64,000 bases of DNA from Microbacterium sp. zg-B185. GTDB lineage: Bacteria; Actinomycetota; Actinomycetes; Actinomycetales; Microbacteriaceae. Location: assembly GCF_030246885.1 (NCBI RefSeq), contig NZ_CP126739.1:1550001-1614000 (forward strand), read 5' to 3'. Positions within the stretch are counted from its first letter, which is position 1. Each line of letters begins with the position of its first letter. The notes under the pieces are model-generated. The model saw only the letters and a list, made by a program, of their open reading frames with translations, did not search any database and had not been told where the DNA came from. This document shows positions 44,123 to 53,805 of the stretch, piece by piece. Both the position numbers and the translations under genes were made by a program.

Positions 44123-46546
44123 GTGAGCCGCGGCACGGCCACGGTGGCGGACGGCGCCGTCGTGGTTCCCGCGCGGCGGCAGGCGCAGCTGCGGCTGGTG
44201 CCGGTCGCCGGCGCCGTGTGGGCAGCGGCGCTGATCTCGACGCTCCTCCCGGCGGCTGCGGCGCCGGTCGCGCTGGCGCTGTGGGGCGCGTGCCTGGCGG
44301 CGCTGTGCGGGTTGCTGGCGGCTGCTCGGCGCGAGCACCGCACACCTCGAGTGCGCCGGCGACGGATGCGGGCGGCGGTGGTCCTGGCACTGCTGCTGGC
44401 TGCCTCGGCGGCGGTGGGCTCCCATGTGGCGTTGGCCCAGCCGGCGCGCGCGGAGGTGGAGCGGTTCGCACTGGGCGGGGGGAGGGCGGTGGTCTTCGAC
44501 GCGACGGTGGCCGGCAAGGTGGAGACGCGTGCGAGCGGGGAATGGGAGTTCGATGCGGTGGCGACACATGTCAGCACCGGGGCGGTGGCGGACGCCGTCC
44601 GCATCGACGTCACGGTCCGTGTGCAGCCGTCCCGGGTGGACCGTGCGCCGCTGCTGGATGTCGGCTCGGCCGTCGAGGTGAGCGGGACGGCACGCCCTGG
44701 GGCTTCGGGTGCCCGCGCTGTGCTGGCCGTGAACGCCTCACGCGGCGTGCGGGTGCTGTCTGCGCCTCAGGGGGTGCTCGCCGTGGCGGGCGAGCTGCGG
44801 CGAGGCCTGGTCCGCGCGGCCGGGGGGCTGCCCGCGCCCGGGGCGGAGCTGATCCCGGGGCTGGCGGTCGGGGACACCTCCGCCGTGTCCGCCGAGCTGG
44901 ACGCGGCGATGAAGCGATCCTCCCTCTCGCACCTGACCGCGGTGTCCGGATCCAACTGCGCGATCGTCGTGGGTCTCGCCTTCGGAGCCGTCGCGGCCGT
45001 CGGGGGGTCGCGCCGCGCCCGGGTCACTGTCGCATCGGCGGCCCTGTTCGGGTTCGTCCTGCTGGTCACGGCCGAGCCGAGCGTGGTGCGGGCTGCGGCA
45101 ATGGCAGGCATCGCGATGCTGGGCGTGCTCCTGGGCCGCACCGGCATGGGGATGGGCGTGCTTTCGCTCGCCGTCACTGTGCTGCTCGTCGGGGATCCGT
45201 GGCTTTCGGGATCGCTCGGGTTCGCGTTGTCCACCGTCGCCACCGCCTCGCTGCTGCTGTTCGCGCGGCCCCTCGCGGCCGGCCTGGAGCGATGGATGCC
45301 GCGCCCGCTGGCGCTCGCGCTGTCGGTGCCGCTGGCAGCGCAGCTGGCCTGCGGTCCGCTGCTGCTGGGGGTCACGCCGAGCGTTCCGCTCTACGGGGTG
45401 CTGGCGAATCTGCTCGCTGCGCCGGCGGCGCCGATCGCGACGGTCCTCGGACTGACCGCGTGCGTCGCCGCGCCGCTGCCGTGGCTGCAGTCCGGCCTGA
45501 CGGCCCTCGCCTGGCTTCCGGCATCCTGGATCGCCGGCGCAGCCACCACGTTCAGTGCGCTTCCGGGCGACCAGATCCCGTGGCTGTCGGGCTGGCCGGG
45601 CGTGCTCTGCCTGGCCGTGGTCGGCAGCGCCGTCGCGATCGCGATCGCGCTGCCGCCGACCGGGTCGACCCGGCAGCGCCGGGTCCGGCTCGTCGCGGTG
45701 TTCCTGCTCGCCGCCGTCACCGGTGTCTCGGCCGGAGGTGCCGCCCTGAGCTCCGTGGCGGGGCGGTGGACGCTCCCGTCTTCGTGGAGCATCCTGGCGT
45801 GCGACGTGGGTCAGGGCGATGCGGTGCTGCTGCGCTCGGGCCAGGCCGTGGCGCTGGTCGATGCCGGCCCGGAGCCGGCTCGCCTGGAGGCATGCCTGGC
45901 ACGTGCCGGAGTTCAGCGCATCGACCTGCTCCTGCTCACCCACTTCGACCTGGACCATGTCGGGGGCGTCGCCGCTGTCGCGGACCGCGTCGGAACCGCC
46001 CTGCACGGACCTGCGGGATCGCCCGAAGCCTCGGCGGTGCTCTCGCTCCTCGAGGAGGGCGGCGCGCGGATGGTCTCCGCCCGGGCGGGACTGACCGGGA
46101 GCCTCGGCGATGCGCGCTGGCGGGTGCTCTGGCCGCCACCGCGCAGTCGCGCATTCGAGGCGGGCAACGATGCCAGCGTGGTGCTGGACGTGCGCGGCGG
46201 CGGCATGCCGGCCGCGCTGTTCCTCGGCGACCTGTCGGCCTCCCCGCAGCGGGCGCTCGCCGCCTCGGCCGTGCTCGATCCGCCGTACGACCTCGTGAAG
46301 GTCGCCCACCACGGGAGCGCCGATCAGGATCCCGACCTGTACGCCGGGGCGCAGCCTGCGCTCGCCCTGATCACGGTGGGCGAGAACAGGTACGGCCATC
46401 CGCGCGCCGAGGTGCTGGACGCGCTGAGCCTGCTCGGGGCGCGCATCGCACGTACGGACCGGGCGGGGGCGATCGCGGTGTGGCGGGACGGACAGGCTCT
46501 GCGGGTGTGGCGCGAGCGCGGAAGCGACGTCGGGCCGGCTGGGTAG
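44123..46546 (+). CDS. comEC: ComEC/Rec2 family DNA uptake protein
   Basis: An 807-residue membrane protein predicted to form the channel for single-stranded DNA entry. The N-terminal part has two helices and an OB-like domain; the competence domain has GLAVGDTSAVSAELDAAMKRSSLSHLTAVSGSNCAIVVGL and about eight further helices. A C-terminal metallo-beta-lactamase domain carries THFDLDHVGG and KVAHHGSADQD. Start GTG 44123 lies 1 nt after the comEA stop. The stop codon TAG at 46544-46546 is also the first half of the putative holA -10 box. Confidence 0.92.
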   Translation: MSRGTATVADGAVVVPARRQAQLRLVPVAGAVWAAALISTLLPAAAAPVALALWGACLAALCGLLAAARREHRTPRVRRRRMRAAVVLALLLAASAAVGSHVALAQPARAEVERFALGGGRAVVFDATVAGKVETRASGEWEFDAVATHVSTGAVADAVRIDVTVRVQPSRVDRAPLLDVGSAVEVSGTARPGASGARAVLAVNASRGVRVLSAPQGVLAVAGELRRGLVRAAGGLPAPGAELIPGLAVGDTSAVSAELDAAMKRSSLSHLTAVSGSNCAIVVGLAFGAVAAVGGSRRARVTVASAALFGFVLLVTAEPSVVRAAAMAGIAMLGVLLGRTGMGMGVLSLAVTVLLVGDPWLSGSLGFALSTVATASLLLFARPLAAGLERWMPRPLALALSVPLAAQLACGPLLLGVTPSVPLYGVLANLLAAPAAPIATVLGLTACVAAPLPWLQSGLTALAWLPASWIAGAATTFSALPGDQIPWLSGWPGVLCLAVVGSAVAIAIALPPTGSTRQRRVRLVAVFLLAAVTGVSAGGAALSSVAGRWTLPSSWSILACDVGQGDAVLLRSGQAVALVDAGPEPARLEACLARAGVQRIDLLLLTHFDLDHVGGVAAVADRVGTALHGPAGSPEASAVLSLLEEGGARMVSARAGLTGSLGDARWRVLWPPPRSRAFEAGNDASVVLDVRGGGMPAALFLGDLSASPQRALAASAVLDPPYDLVKVAHHGSADQDPDLYAGAQPALALITVGENRYGHPRAEVLDALSLLGARIARTDRAGAIAVWRDGQALRVWRERGSDVGPAG

Positions 46547-46549
46547 GCT
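46544..46549 (+). promoter_or_regulatory. Leaderless -10 box of holA overlapping the comEC stop codon
   Basis: TAGGCT begins with the comEC stop codon and ends 6 nt before the holA ATG (46556). A promoter here would let holA be made independently of comEC. Confidence 0.45.
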
Positions 46550-46555
46550 GGGAGC

Positions 46556-47596
46556 ATGGCGACCAGCACCCGACGGACCCCGGCCGGGCGCGCCCGGACG
46601 AGCATCCCGCAGGTGTCCTGGCGCACCCCGCAGCCGGCACCGGTCGTGCTGGTGTCCGGTCCCGAGGAGATCTGCGCGGAACGGGCCATCGCGGGGATCC
46701 GCGAGTATCTTCGCGCCGAGGATCCCAGCCTCGAGGTCACCGATCTGCGCGCGGATGACTATCAGGCGGGCACCCTGCTGGCGGTCACCTCGCCATCGCT
46801 GTTCGGCGAGCCGCGCCTGGTGCGCATCACCGGGGTCGAGAAGTGCTCGGACGCGTTCCTCGCCGAGGCGGTCAGCTACCTGGCTGTGCCGCAGGACGGC
46901 GCGACCGTCGTGCTGCGGCACACCGGAGCCTCGGTGCGCGGCAAGAAGCTCCTGGACGCCGTCCGGGCCGGCCAGGGCGGCGGGATCGAGATCGCCTGTC
47001 CGGCCGTCAAACGCGATTCCGACCGGTTCGACTTCGCAGCCGGCGAGTTCGCCGCGGCGCGCAAGCGCATCGCCCCGGGGGCGCTGCGCACGCTCGTCTC
47101 GGCGTTCGCAGACGATCTGACCGAGCTCGCGGCAGCGTGCCAGCAACTCATCTCGGATGTGCCGGGAGATGTCACCGCGGACGTCGTCGAACGTTATTAC
47201 GGCGGGCGGGTGGAGACCTCGGCGTTCGTGGTCGCCGACACCGCCATCGCCGGACGCTACGGCGATGCGCTGGTATCGCTGCGCCACGCGCTGGCGTCGG
47301 GCGCCGATCCGGTACCGCTGGTGGCCGCCATCGCCTCCAAGCTGCGCACGATGGCCCGGGTCGCCGGCAACCGGGAACCCGCATCCGCTCTCGCGGCCCG
47401 CCTGGGGCTGAAGGATTGGCAGGTCGATCGCGCCCGCCGCGATCTGACCGGCTGGTCGGACGCGTCGCTGGGGATGGCGATCCAGGCCGCGGCCCGCGCC
47501 GACGCCGAGGTCAAGGGCGGCTCACGAGACAGCATCTTCGCGCTGGAGCGGCTGATCACCGTCATCGCCACTCGCGCACCCTACGGTAGTTCCTGA
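46556..47596 (+). CDS. holA: DNA polymerase III subunit delta
   Basis: Clamp-loader wrench subunit of the replicative polymerase, 346 residues. Family features: PAPVVLVSGPEEICAERAIAGIREYL at the N-terminus, DYQAGTLLAVTSPSLFGEPRLVRI, and the C-terminal VADTAIAGRYGDALVSLRHALASGADPVPLVAAIASKLRTM. The non-catalytic AAA+ fold lacks a true Walker A, as expected for HolA. comEA-comEC-holA is a frequent order. It is convergent with rpsT and separated from it by a hairpin. Confidence 0.94.
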   Translation: MATSTRRTPAGRARTSIPQVSWRTPQPAPVVLVSGPEEICAERAIAGIREYLRAEDPSLEVTDLRADDYQAGTLLAVTSPSLFGEPRLVRITGVEKCSDAFLAEAVSYLAVPQDGATVVLRHTGASVRGKKLLDAVRAGQGGGIEIACPAVKRDSDRFDFAAGEFAAARKRIAPGALRTLVSAFADDLTELAAACQQLISDVPGDVTADVVERYYGGRVETSAFVVADTAIAGRYGDALVSLRHALASGADPVPLVAAIASKLRTMARVAGNREPASALAARLGLKDWQVDRARRDLTGWSDASLGMAIQAAARADAEVKGGSRDSIFALERLITVIATRAPYGSS

Positions 47597-47613
47597 GCAC
47601 GCGGACAAAGCCG

Positions 47614-47640
47614 AAAGCCCGCCCCCAGGGGGACGGGCTT
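47614..47640. terminator. Bidirectional terminator between holA and rpsT
   Basis: AAGCCCG (from 47615) pairs with CGGGCTT (to 47640), with an inner CCCCC/GGGGG pairing and one bulged base. The A-rich and T-rich flanks allow use on both strands, serving the two convergent genes. Confidence 0.8.
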
Positions 47641-47656
47641 GTCGTGAAAGGTGAGC

Positions 47657-47917
47657 TCAGAGAGCTGCGACCTGCTTCGCGATGGCCGACTTGCGGTTGG
47701 CAGCCTGGTTCGCGTGGATGACACCCTTGCTGGCTGCCTTGTCGAGCTTCTTGGTCGCCTTCGCGAGCGCCTTCTCGGCGGCGGCCTTGTCGCCTGCGGC
47801 GATGGCCTCACGGGTGCGACGCACCTGCGTGCGCAGCTCGCTCTTCACGGCCTTGTTGCGCTCGTGTGCTTTGTCGTTGGTCTTGTTGCGCTTGATCTGC
47901 GACTTGATGTTTGCCAC
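47657..47917 (-). CDS. rpsT: 30S ribosomal protein S20
   Basis: Small-subunit protein of 86 residues binding 16S r[32 protein letters not shown] at the start and [19 protein letters not shown] at the end are the S20 pattern. The start is GTG 47917, the only one matching the family N-terminus. The -10 box TAGACT at 48029-48034 (minus strand) is preceded by TG (TGATAGACT, an extended -10) and gives a leader of about 105 nt. Confidence 0.96.
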   Translation of the reverse strand: MANIKSQIKRNKTNDKAHERNKAVKSELRTQVRRTREAIAAGDKAAAEKALAKATKKLDKAASKGVIHANQAANRKSAIAKQVAAL

Positions 47918-48028
47918 GTTTGACGACGGTCTTTCGTTCGGAGGAATCGATCTGAAGTGTCGAGTGACAGAAGAGGGCTGTCGCACGACGGACGTGAGGG
48001 AATCAACCCACACGCAAGCCGATCACCG

Positions 48029-48034
48029 AGTCTA
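48029..48034 (-). promoter_or_regulatory. -10 box of rpsT (extended type)
   Basis: TGATAGACT on the minus strand, an extended -10 (TGn). It overlaps the last codon of the upstream hydrolase gene, which ends at 48035. The 110-nt leader could hold an S20 autoregulatory site; none is recognised. Confidence 0.5.
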
Positions 48035-48754
48035 TCAGGTCCGTTCGACCGTCGTGATCGCCAGACCCAGGACGGCGTTGAACACGCCCGGGCGCATGGC
48101 ACTGACCAGATGGCTCGTGCGCGGCACCACGATCAGCTCGGCGTGCGGGGCGATCCGCTGGAACAGCCGCTCATTGAGTCGAAGCTGATCGTACTGGCCG
48201 TTGACGAACCAGAGGGGCACGGTGATCCGCTCCAGCGCTGCGAGCAGATCCAGCACCGACAGACTGCGCAGCGCGGTGTCCTGCATGTCGAACGCGTAGC
48301 CGCCGGCGCCGAAGTCGGCCCGGGTCTCCGGCGGAAGGGTCCGCTCCAGCATCCGGTTCGTCAGCCACATCCCGCGGTCGGGGAGGGAGTCGAAGCCGCG
48401 CGCGAGCAGGCGGTAGGTGCGCAGACCGACTCCGCGCGGGATGGACGTGCAGGAGGCGGCGACGAACCCGGCGACCGGCGGCGGGTCGTTCCGACCCACG
48501 TATTCGATGCACAGGAGGCCGCCCATGGAATGCCCCACGAGCAGCACCGGCCCGCGTGCGGCAGCCTCCCTCACCGCCGCATCGATCGTGGCGAAAGCGG
48601 ATTCGATCGTGAAATCCTCGGCCATGCGGGTGCCATGGCCGGGCAGATCGATCGCGACCGCTGGATTGCCGCGTTCCTGGAGAGCGGCCACCTGCGCGCG
48701 CCACATGGTCGCGGACGTCCGGATGCCGTGCACGAGCACGACCTGGACGACCAT
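48035..48754 (-). CDS. Alpha/beta hydrolase
   Basis: A 239-residue serine hydrolase. VVQVVLVHGIRTSATMWRAQVAALQERG holds the oxyanion HG motif, VLLVGHSMGGLLCIEY the nucleophile elbow GHSMG, and PRTSHLVSA the catalytic His. The acid is likely the Asp in NGQYDQL. Start chosen at ATG 48754 (MVVQVV); the frame is open 35 codons further but without similarity. Substrate unknown. Divergent from lepA. Confidence 0.85.
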   Translation of the reverse strand: MVVQVVLVHGIRTSATMWRAQVAALQERGNPAVAIDLPGHGTRMAEDFTIESAFATIDAAVREAAARGPVLLVGHSMGGLLCIEYVGRNDPPPVAGFVAASCTSIPRGVGLRTYRLLARGFDSLPDRGMWLTNRMLERTLPPETRADFGAGGYAFDMQDTALRSLSVLDLLAALERITVPLWFVNGQYDQLRLNERLFQRIAPHAELIVVPRTSHLVSAMRPGVFNAVLGLAITTVERT

Positions 48755-48844
48755 CCGCCCAGGATATTGCCGACGAACATGCGCTCGGCGCACTCCTGCC
48801 GGAGGGTTAAGGGGCGGGGGAGCGATGGGGGCGCGTTCGGCCCG

Positions 48845-48850
48845 TAGAAT
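48845..48850 (+). promoter_or_regulatory. -10 box of lepA
   Basis: TAGAAT ends 9 nt before the lepA ATG, so the transcript would have a leader of zero to three nucleotides. -35 not evident. Confidence 0.5.
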
Positions 48851-48859
48851 GGCCCCCAT

Positions 48860-50713
48860 ATGTCACCGCGCGCCCTAAACACGCTCGAGCCGTCCGCGAC
48901 CCCTCCTGAGCTGATCCGAAACTTCTGCATCATCGCTCACATCGATCACGGCAAATCGACCCTTGCCGACCGCATGCTGCAGATGACGGGTGTCGTCTCC
49001 GACCGTGACATGCGTGCGCAGTACCTCGACCGCATGGACATCGAGCGTGAGCGCGGCATCACGATCAAGAGCCAGGCGGTGCGGATGCCGTGGCAGCTGG
49101 ACGGGGTCACGCACGCTCTGAACATGATCGACACCCCCGGCCACGTGGACTTCACCTACGAGGTGAGTCGTTCGCTGGCGGCGTGCGAGGGCGCGATCCT
49201 GCTGGTGGACGCGGCTCAGGGCATCGAGGCGCAGACGCTGGCGAACCTCTACCTCGCCCTGGAGAACGATCTGCAGATCATCCCGGTGCTGAACAAGATC
49301 GACCTGCCCGCCGCGGATCCCGAGAAGTACGCCAGAGAGCTCGCCAGCCTGATCGGCGGCAAGCCCGAGGACGTGCTGCGCGTCAGCGGCAAGACCGGCG
49401 TGGGCGTGGAAGAGCTGCTCGACCAGGTCATCCGGCAGATCCCCGCCCCGCAGGGGGATCCGACTGCGCCCACTCGCGCCATGATCTTCGACTCGGTCTA
49501 CGACTCCTACCGTGGCGTGATCACCTACGTGCGCATGATCGACGGGTCGCTCAGTCCCCGCGAGCGCATCCAGATGATGTCCACGCGCGCGGTCCACGAG
49601 CTGCTCGAGATCGGCGTCTCCTCGCCCGAGCCCACCCCCACACGCGGTCTCGGCGTGGGGGAGGTCGGATACCTGATCACCGGCGTGAAGGACGTCCGTC
49701 AGTCCAAGGTGGGTGACACCGTGACCAGCGCGGCCAAGCCGTCGAAGGACGCGCTGCCCGGCTACACCGATCCCAAGCCGATGGTCTTCTCCGGCCTGTA
49801 CCCGATCGACGGCAGCGACTACCCCGTGCTGCGTGAGGCGCTGGACAAGCTGAAGCTCTCGGACGCCTCCCTCAACTACGAGCCGGAGACCTCGGTGGCG
49901 CTGGGGTTCGGATTCCGCTGCGGGTTCCTCGGGCTGCTGCATCTGGAGATCGTCACCGAGCGCCTGGAGCGCGAGTTCGGACTGGATCTGATCTCGACAG
50001 CGCCGTCGGTGACCTACGAGGTGACCACCGACGACGGCAAGACATACACCGTCACCAACCCCAGCGAGTTCCCCTCGGGCACCAAGATCGCCAGCGTCAC
50101 CGAGCCGATGGTCAAGGCCGCGATCCTCGCGCCGAAGGACTACGTCGGCACGATCATGGAGCTGTGCCAGTCACGGCGGGGCACCCTCCTGGGCATGGAG
50201 TACCTCGGTGAGGATCGCGTCGAGATCCGTTACACCATCCCGCTCGGCGAGATCGTCTTCGACTTCTTCGACCACCTCAAATCCAAGACGGCCGGTTACG
50301 CCTCGCTGGACTACGAACCGAGCGGGCACCAGGAGGCCGACCTCGTCAAGGTCGACATCCTGCTCCAGGGCGAGCCCGTCGATGCGTTCAGTGCCATCGT
50401 GCACCGGGACAAGGCCTACGCGTACGGCGTGCTGATGACGGAGCGGCTGAAGAAGCTGATCCCGCGTCAGCAGTTCGAGGTTCCCATCCAAGCCGCGATC
50501 GGCGCCCGCATCATCGCCCGCGAGTCGATCCGCGCGATGCGCAAGGACGTCCTGGCCAAATGCTACGGCGGCGACATCACCCGCAAGCGCAAGCTCCTCG
50601 AGAAGCAGAAGGAGGGCAAGAAGCGCATGAAGATGGTCGGACGCGTCGAGGTCCCCCAGGAGGCGTTCATCGCCGCGCTGTCGGGGGACACCGAGACCAA
50701 AGACAAGAAGTAG
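48860..50713 (+). CDS. lepA: Elongation factor 4 (LepA)
   Basis: Ribosome-associated GTPase of 617 residues that can back-translocate tRNAs and helps 30S assembly. G-domain motifs: [20 protein letters not shown] (G1), GITIK (switch I), DTPGHVDF (G3), NKIDLP (G4). The LepA-specific C-terminal domain carries [40 protein letters not shown] and [19 protein letters not shown]. Full length. It is commonly followed by hemW, as here with one gene between. Confidence 0.96.
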   Translation: MSPRALNTLEPSATPPELIRNFCIIAHIDHGKSTLADRMLQMTGVVSDRDMRAQYLDRMDIERERGITIKSQAVRMPWQLDGVTHALNMIDTPGHVDFTYEVSRSLAACEGAILLVDAAQGIEAQTLANLYLALENDLQIIPVLNKIDLPAADPEKYARELASLIGGKPEDVLRVSGKTGVGVEELLDQVIRQIPAPQGDPTAPTRAMIFDSVYDSYRGVITYVRMIDGSLSPRERIQMMSTRAVHELLEIGVSSPEPTPTRGLGVGEVGYLITGVKDVRQSKVGDTVTSAAKPSKDALPGYTDPKPMVFSGLYPIDGSDYPVLREALDKLKLSDASLNYEPETSVALGFGFRCGFLGLLHLEIVTERLEREFGLDLISTAPSVTYEVTTDDGKTYTVTNPSEFPSGTKIASVTEPMVKAAILAPKDYVGTIMELCQSRRGTLLGMEYLGEDRVEIRYTIPLGEIVFDFFDHLKSKTAGYASLDYEPSGHQEADLVKVDILLQGEPVDAFSAIVHRDKAYAYGVLMTERLKKLIPRQQFEVPIQAAIGARIIARESIRAMRKDVLAKCYGGDITRKRKLLEKQKEGKKRMKMVGRVEVPQEAFIAALSGDTETKDKK

Positions 50714-50752
50714 TTGCTGAACGCGTCCGATGACGCCTTCAGGAACCCGAAC

Positions 50753-50758
50753 TAGGCT
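50753..50758 (+). promoter_or_regulatory. Leaderless -10 box of the DUF1990 gene
   Basis: TAGGCT ends 7 nt before the ATG at 50766. TGACGC at 50731-50736 (16-bp spacing) is a possible -35. Confidence 0.5.
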
Positions 50759-50765
50759 GGAATCC

Positions 50766-51413
50766 ATGCGCCGCGGGACCTTCAGAGATGAGACGGTCGA
50801 CTATGCCGCCGTGGGAGCGACGCAGGCCGCAGACCTGATGCACTATCCGCCCGAGCGGAGCCTGCCCGCAGAGGAATCCTGGCGGATCGGCAGCGGCCAG
50901 GCGCGGTTCGAGAGCGCGAGCGACGCGCTCCTGTCCTGGGGTGCGCAGCGGGGCGCGGGACTCGAGCTGAGCGACGTGCGACCCGCCGCGGGGCCGATGT
51001 ACTCCGGGGTCAGTTTCGATTCGGAAGGCAATCCGCTCGCCCCCAGCAAGCTCGAAGCGGATCAGCGCTTCGACTCGGACGGTACGCCGTACGTCGGGCC
51101 GGGCACCACCGTCCGTGTCGACGGTCGTGTCCGCGGCATGAGCGTCGGCGGGGAGCTGCGCGTCATCTTCGCGATCGAGGAGCCTCGGCGGGTCGGTTTC
51201 GCATTGGGGACCGTCGGCGGATCGGTCGTGAGCGGCGAGGAATCGTTCATGGTGCAGTGGTACGACAACGATGAGGTGTGGTTCACCGTGCGCGCGTTCG
51301 ACGCGCCCTCCGCGCTGCTCTACCGCGTCTTCCCCCGTCTGGTCCGCCGCCGCCGCCGCGAGCTGTTCACGCGCTACCTCCGCGCGATCTCGCCCCTGTA
51401 CACCACGCCCTGA
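50766..51413 (+). CDS. DUF1990 family protein
   Basis: A 215-residue soluble protein. ESWRIGSGQARFESASDALLSWGAQRGAGLELSDV and GPGTTVRVDGRV are typical of DUF1990, and RVGFALGTVGGSVVSGEESFMVQWYDNDEVWFTVRAFDAP is the conserved C-terminal block. Function unknown. The stop overlaps the hemW ATG (TGATG), so hemW is probably translated from this transcript. Confidence 0.88.
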   Translation: MRRGTFRDETVDYAAVGATQAADLMHYPPERSLPAEESWRIGSGQARFESASDALLSWGAQRGAGLELSDVRPAAGPMYSGVSFDSEGNPLAPSKLEADQRFDSDGTPYVGPGTTVRVDGRVRGMSVGGELRVIFAIEEPRRVGFALGTVGGSVVSGEESFMVQWYDNDEVWFTVRAFDAPSALLYRVFPRLVRRRRRELFTRYLRAISPLYTTP

Positions 51414-52624
51414 TGGGATCGGCGCTCCCGCTCGGTGAGCCCGTGCCGCGGGACGGGTCCGTTCCGGCGACCATCGATCCCGCTGCGCAGTTCGGCGTCT
51501 ATCTGCACGTGCCGTTCTGCCGCGTGCGGTGCGGATACTGCGACTTCAACACCTACACCGCGGATGAGCTGCGCGGGGCGCGCCAGGACCAGTACGCCGA
51601 CACTCTGCTGCAGGAGGTGCAGCTGGCCGGTCGGGTGCTGTCCCAGATCGGTCCGCCCCGCCCCGCCGCCACCGTGTTCTTCGGCGGGGGCACGCCGACG
51701 CTGCTCCCACCGGGTGACCTGGTGCGCATGCTCGAGGGTGTCCGCTCGACGTTCGGCATCGCGCCGGATGCCGAGATCACCGTCGAGGCCAACCCGGACA
51801 CGGTGACCGGCGCGACCGCGTCGATGCTCGCCGCGGTCGGGGTGACCCGGCTGTCGATCGGGATGCAGTCCGCGGTCCCGCACGTTCTCGCGGCGCTGGA
51901 TCGCACCCACGTACCCGGGAACGTCCGCACCGCGGTCGAGGCCGCGCGGAATGCGGGACTGGACGTGAGCCTGGACCTGATCTACGGAGCGCCGGGCGAG
52001 TCGCTGGCGGACTGGCGGGCTTCGCTCGAGGCGGCCGCGGCGCTGCAGCCGGATCACATCTCGGCCTACGCGCTCATCGTGGAGGAGGGGACCAAGCTCG
52101 CGCGCCAGATCCGCCGCGGCGAGGTCGTCACACCCGATGACGACCTCCAGGCGGACATGTACGAGCTTGCAGACGACCTGCTCGAAAGCGCCGGCTACCA
52201 GTGGTACGAAGTGTCCAACTGGACCCGCGATGCGGCGCACCGCTCCCGGCACAACATGGCCTACTGGCAGGGTGCGGACTGGTGGGGTTTCGGTCCCGGT
52301 GCCCACAGCCACCTGGCCGGCGTGCGCTTCTGGAATGTGAAGCATCCCGCCGCGTACGCCCAGCGCCTGGCGGCGGGCGAGTCGCCCGCCGCGGCGCGCG
52401 AGCGACCGGATGCCGCAGCACGGGCGCTGGAGAGCGTGCTGCTGCGCACGCGCGTGCGGGAGGGACTGCCCATCTCCGAACTGCTCGGCGAGGGCCGCCA
52501 CGCGGTCGCCGCCCTCATCGCCGACGGTCTGATCGACGGTTCCGCGGCCGTGCACGGTCGCATCGTGCTGACCCGTCGGGGCCGGCTGCTGGCGGACGCC
52601 GTGGTGCGCGCCCTCACCGACTGA
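51413..52624 (+). CDS. hemW: Radical SAM heme chaperone HemW
   Basis: A radical SAM protein of 403 residues that binds heme and delivers it to respiratory proteins; formerly annotated as coproporphyrinogen III oxidase. The cluster motif is CRVRCGYCDFNTY (CxxxCxxC followed by F, the HemW variant). FFGGGTPTLLP, ITVEANPDTV, RLSIGMQSA and DLIYGAPGES are the radical SAM core, and SRHNMAYWQGADWWGFGPGAHSH follows. The ATG overlaps the DUF1990 stop. Confidence 0.93.
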   Translation: MGSALPLGEPVPRDGSVPATIDPAAQFGVYLHVPFCRVRCGYCDFNTYTADELRGARQDQYADTLLQEVQLAGRVLSQIGPPRPAATVFFGGGTPTLLPPGDLVRMLEGVRSTFGIAPDAEITVEANPDTVTGATASMLAAVGVTRLSIGMQSAVPHVLAALDRTHVPGNVRTAVEAARNAGLDVSLDLIYGAPGESLADWRASLEAAAALQPDHISAYALIVEEGTKLARQIRRGEVVTPDDDLQADMYELADDLLESAGYQWYEVSNWTRDAAHRSRHNMAYWQGADWWGFGPGAHSHLAGVRFWNVKHPAAYAQRLAAGESPAAARERPDAAARALESVLLRTRVREGLPISELLGEGRHAVAALIADGLIDGSAAVHGRIVLTRRGRLLADAVVRALTD

Positions 52625-52661
52625 GGAGCATCCCGCTCGCCGCGTCTGCGATCCGGTAGAA

Positions 52662-52688
52662 TTGGCACTCAGATCGTAGGAGTGCCAA
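52662..52688. promoter_or_regulatory. CIRCE element (HrcA operator)
   Basis: Nine-base arms TTGGCACTC (52662-52670) and GAGTGCCAA (52680-52688) are exact inverted repeats around a 9-bp spacer, matching the CIRCE design (TTAGCACTC-N9-GAGTGCTAA). A -10 box TAGAAT at 52657-52662 overlaps its edge, so HrcA bound here blocks initiation. It shows autoregulation of the hrcA-dnaJ operon by heat shock. Confidence 0.95.
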
Positions 52689-52710
52689 TTCGAGCGCGTG
52701 GGGAGGCGAG

Positions 52711-53751
52711 ATGGTCACCGACAGAGGACTGCAGGTGCTGCGGGCGATCGTTCAGGACTTCGTCGACACGCGCGAGCCGGTCGGCAGCAAGGCCATCGTG
52801 GAACGCCACGCGTTCGGCGTGTCCGCAGCGACGATCCGCAACGACATGGCCCTGCTGGAGGACGAGGAGCTGATCGCAGCCCCGCACACCTCCTCTGGTC
52901 GCGTCCCCACCGACAAGGGCTATCGCGTCTTCGTCGATCATCTCGCCGAAGTGCGGCCCCTGTCGCCGGCCCAGCGCAGCGCGATCTCGGCGTTCCTCGA
53001 TGGCCCCGGCGACCTCGACGACGTGCTGGCGCGGACGGTGCGTGCGCTGACTCAGCTGACCGGTCAGGTCGCCATCGTGCAGTACCCGTCCTTCGCGCGC
53101 GCCACGATCTCGCACGTCGAGCTGGTGCAGCTCGGCGGCGGGCGCATCCTGGTGATCGTGGTGACCGACACCGGCCGGGTCTCGCAGCGGCTCGCGTTGG
53201 TCCGAGACGAGTTCGACGACGAGGATCTGGCTCGGGTGCGCGCCGAGGTCGCCTCCCTCGTGGTCGGCCTGCCTGTGCGTGAGGGCGTCCAGCGCGTGCA
53301 GGAGCGCCTGGCACAGGATGACCCGTCGCCGACGCCACCGGACGTGGCGACCGCGGCGATCGTGCGGGTCCTCGCCGAAGAGCTCGAGGAATTCCGCCAC
53401 GACCGGCTCGTCATGGCCGGCGCAGCCAATCTCGCGCGCAGCGAGGCGGACTTCCGAGGGAGCATCTATCCGCTGCTCGAGGCGATCGAGGAGCAGGTGA
53501 CCCTCATGAAGCTGATGAGCGAGATGGTGGCGGACGATCACGGTCTGGCGGCCAGCATCGGTCGGGAGAACGAGCCGTTCGGGCTGGCCGAGGCATCGGT
53601 CGTGGCGAGCGAATACGACGCCACCGGCGCTCGGGCCAGGGTCGGCCTGCTCGGCCCCACGCGGATGGACTATCCGACGAATTTCGCGGCGGTACGAGCC
53701 GTCGCGCGCTATCTCACCCGGATGCTCGACGAAGACGAGAGTGCCCGCTGA
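52711..53751 (+). CDS. hrcA: Heat-inducible transcription repressor HrcA
   Basis: A 346-residue repressor of heat-shock genes. The winged-helix N-terminus is VTDRGLQVLRAIVQDFVDTREPVGSKAIVERHAFGVSAATIRNDMALLEDEELI. The middle domain includes PHTSSGRVPTDKGYRVFVD and the C-terminal GAF-like part has SIYPLLEAIEEQVTLMKLM and VGLLGPTRMDYPTNFAAVRAVARYL. CIRCE lies 23 nt before the ATG. GroE usually modulates HrcA activity. Next gene dnaJ follows after about 55 nt. Confidence 0.96.
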   Translation: MVTDRGLQVLRAIVQDFVDTREPVGSKAIVERHAFGVSAATIRNDMALLEDEELIAAPHTSSGRVPTDKGYRVFVDHLAEVRPLSPAQRSAISAFLDGPGDLDDVLARTVRALTQLTGQVAIVQYPSFARATISHVELVQLGGGRILVIVVTDTGRVSQRLALVRDEFDDEDLARVRAEVASLVVGLPVREGVQRVQERLAQDDPSPTPPDVATAAIVRVLAEELEEFRHDRLVMAGAANLARSEADFRGSIYPLLEAIEEQVTLMKLMSEMVADDHGLAASIGRENEPFGLAEASVVASEYDATGARARVGLLGPTRMDYPTNFAAVRAVARYLTRMLDEDESAR

Positions 53752-53805
53752 CGCGGCATCCGGAACCAGATGATCCCGCGCGACGCGCGGACAGGAAGGC
53801 GATTT

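Noticed and set aside
44738..47287. An 849-codon minus-strand frame across comEC and holA
   Set aside because: Same reason: antisense to two well-supported genes, composition not protein-like.
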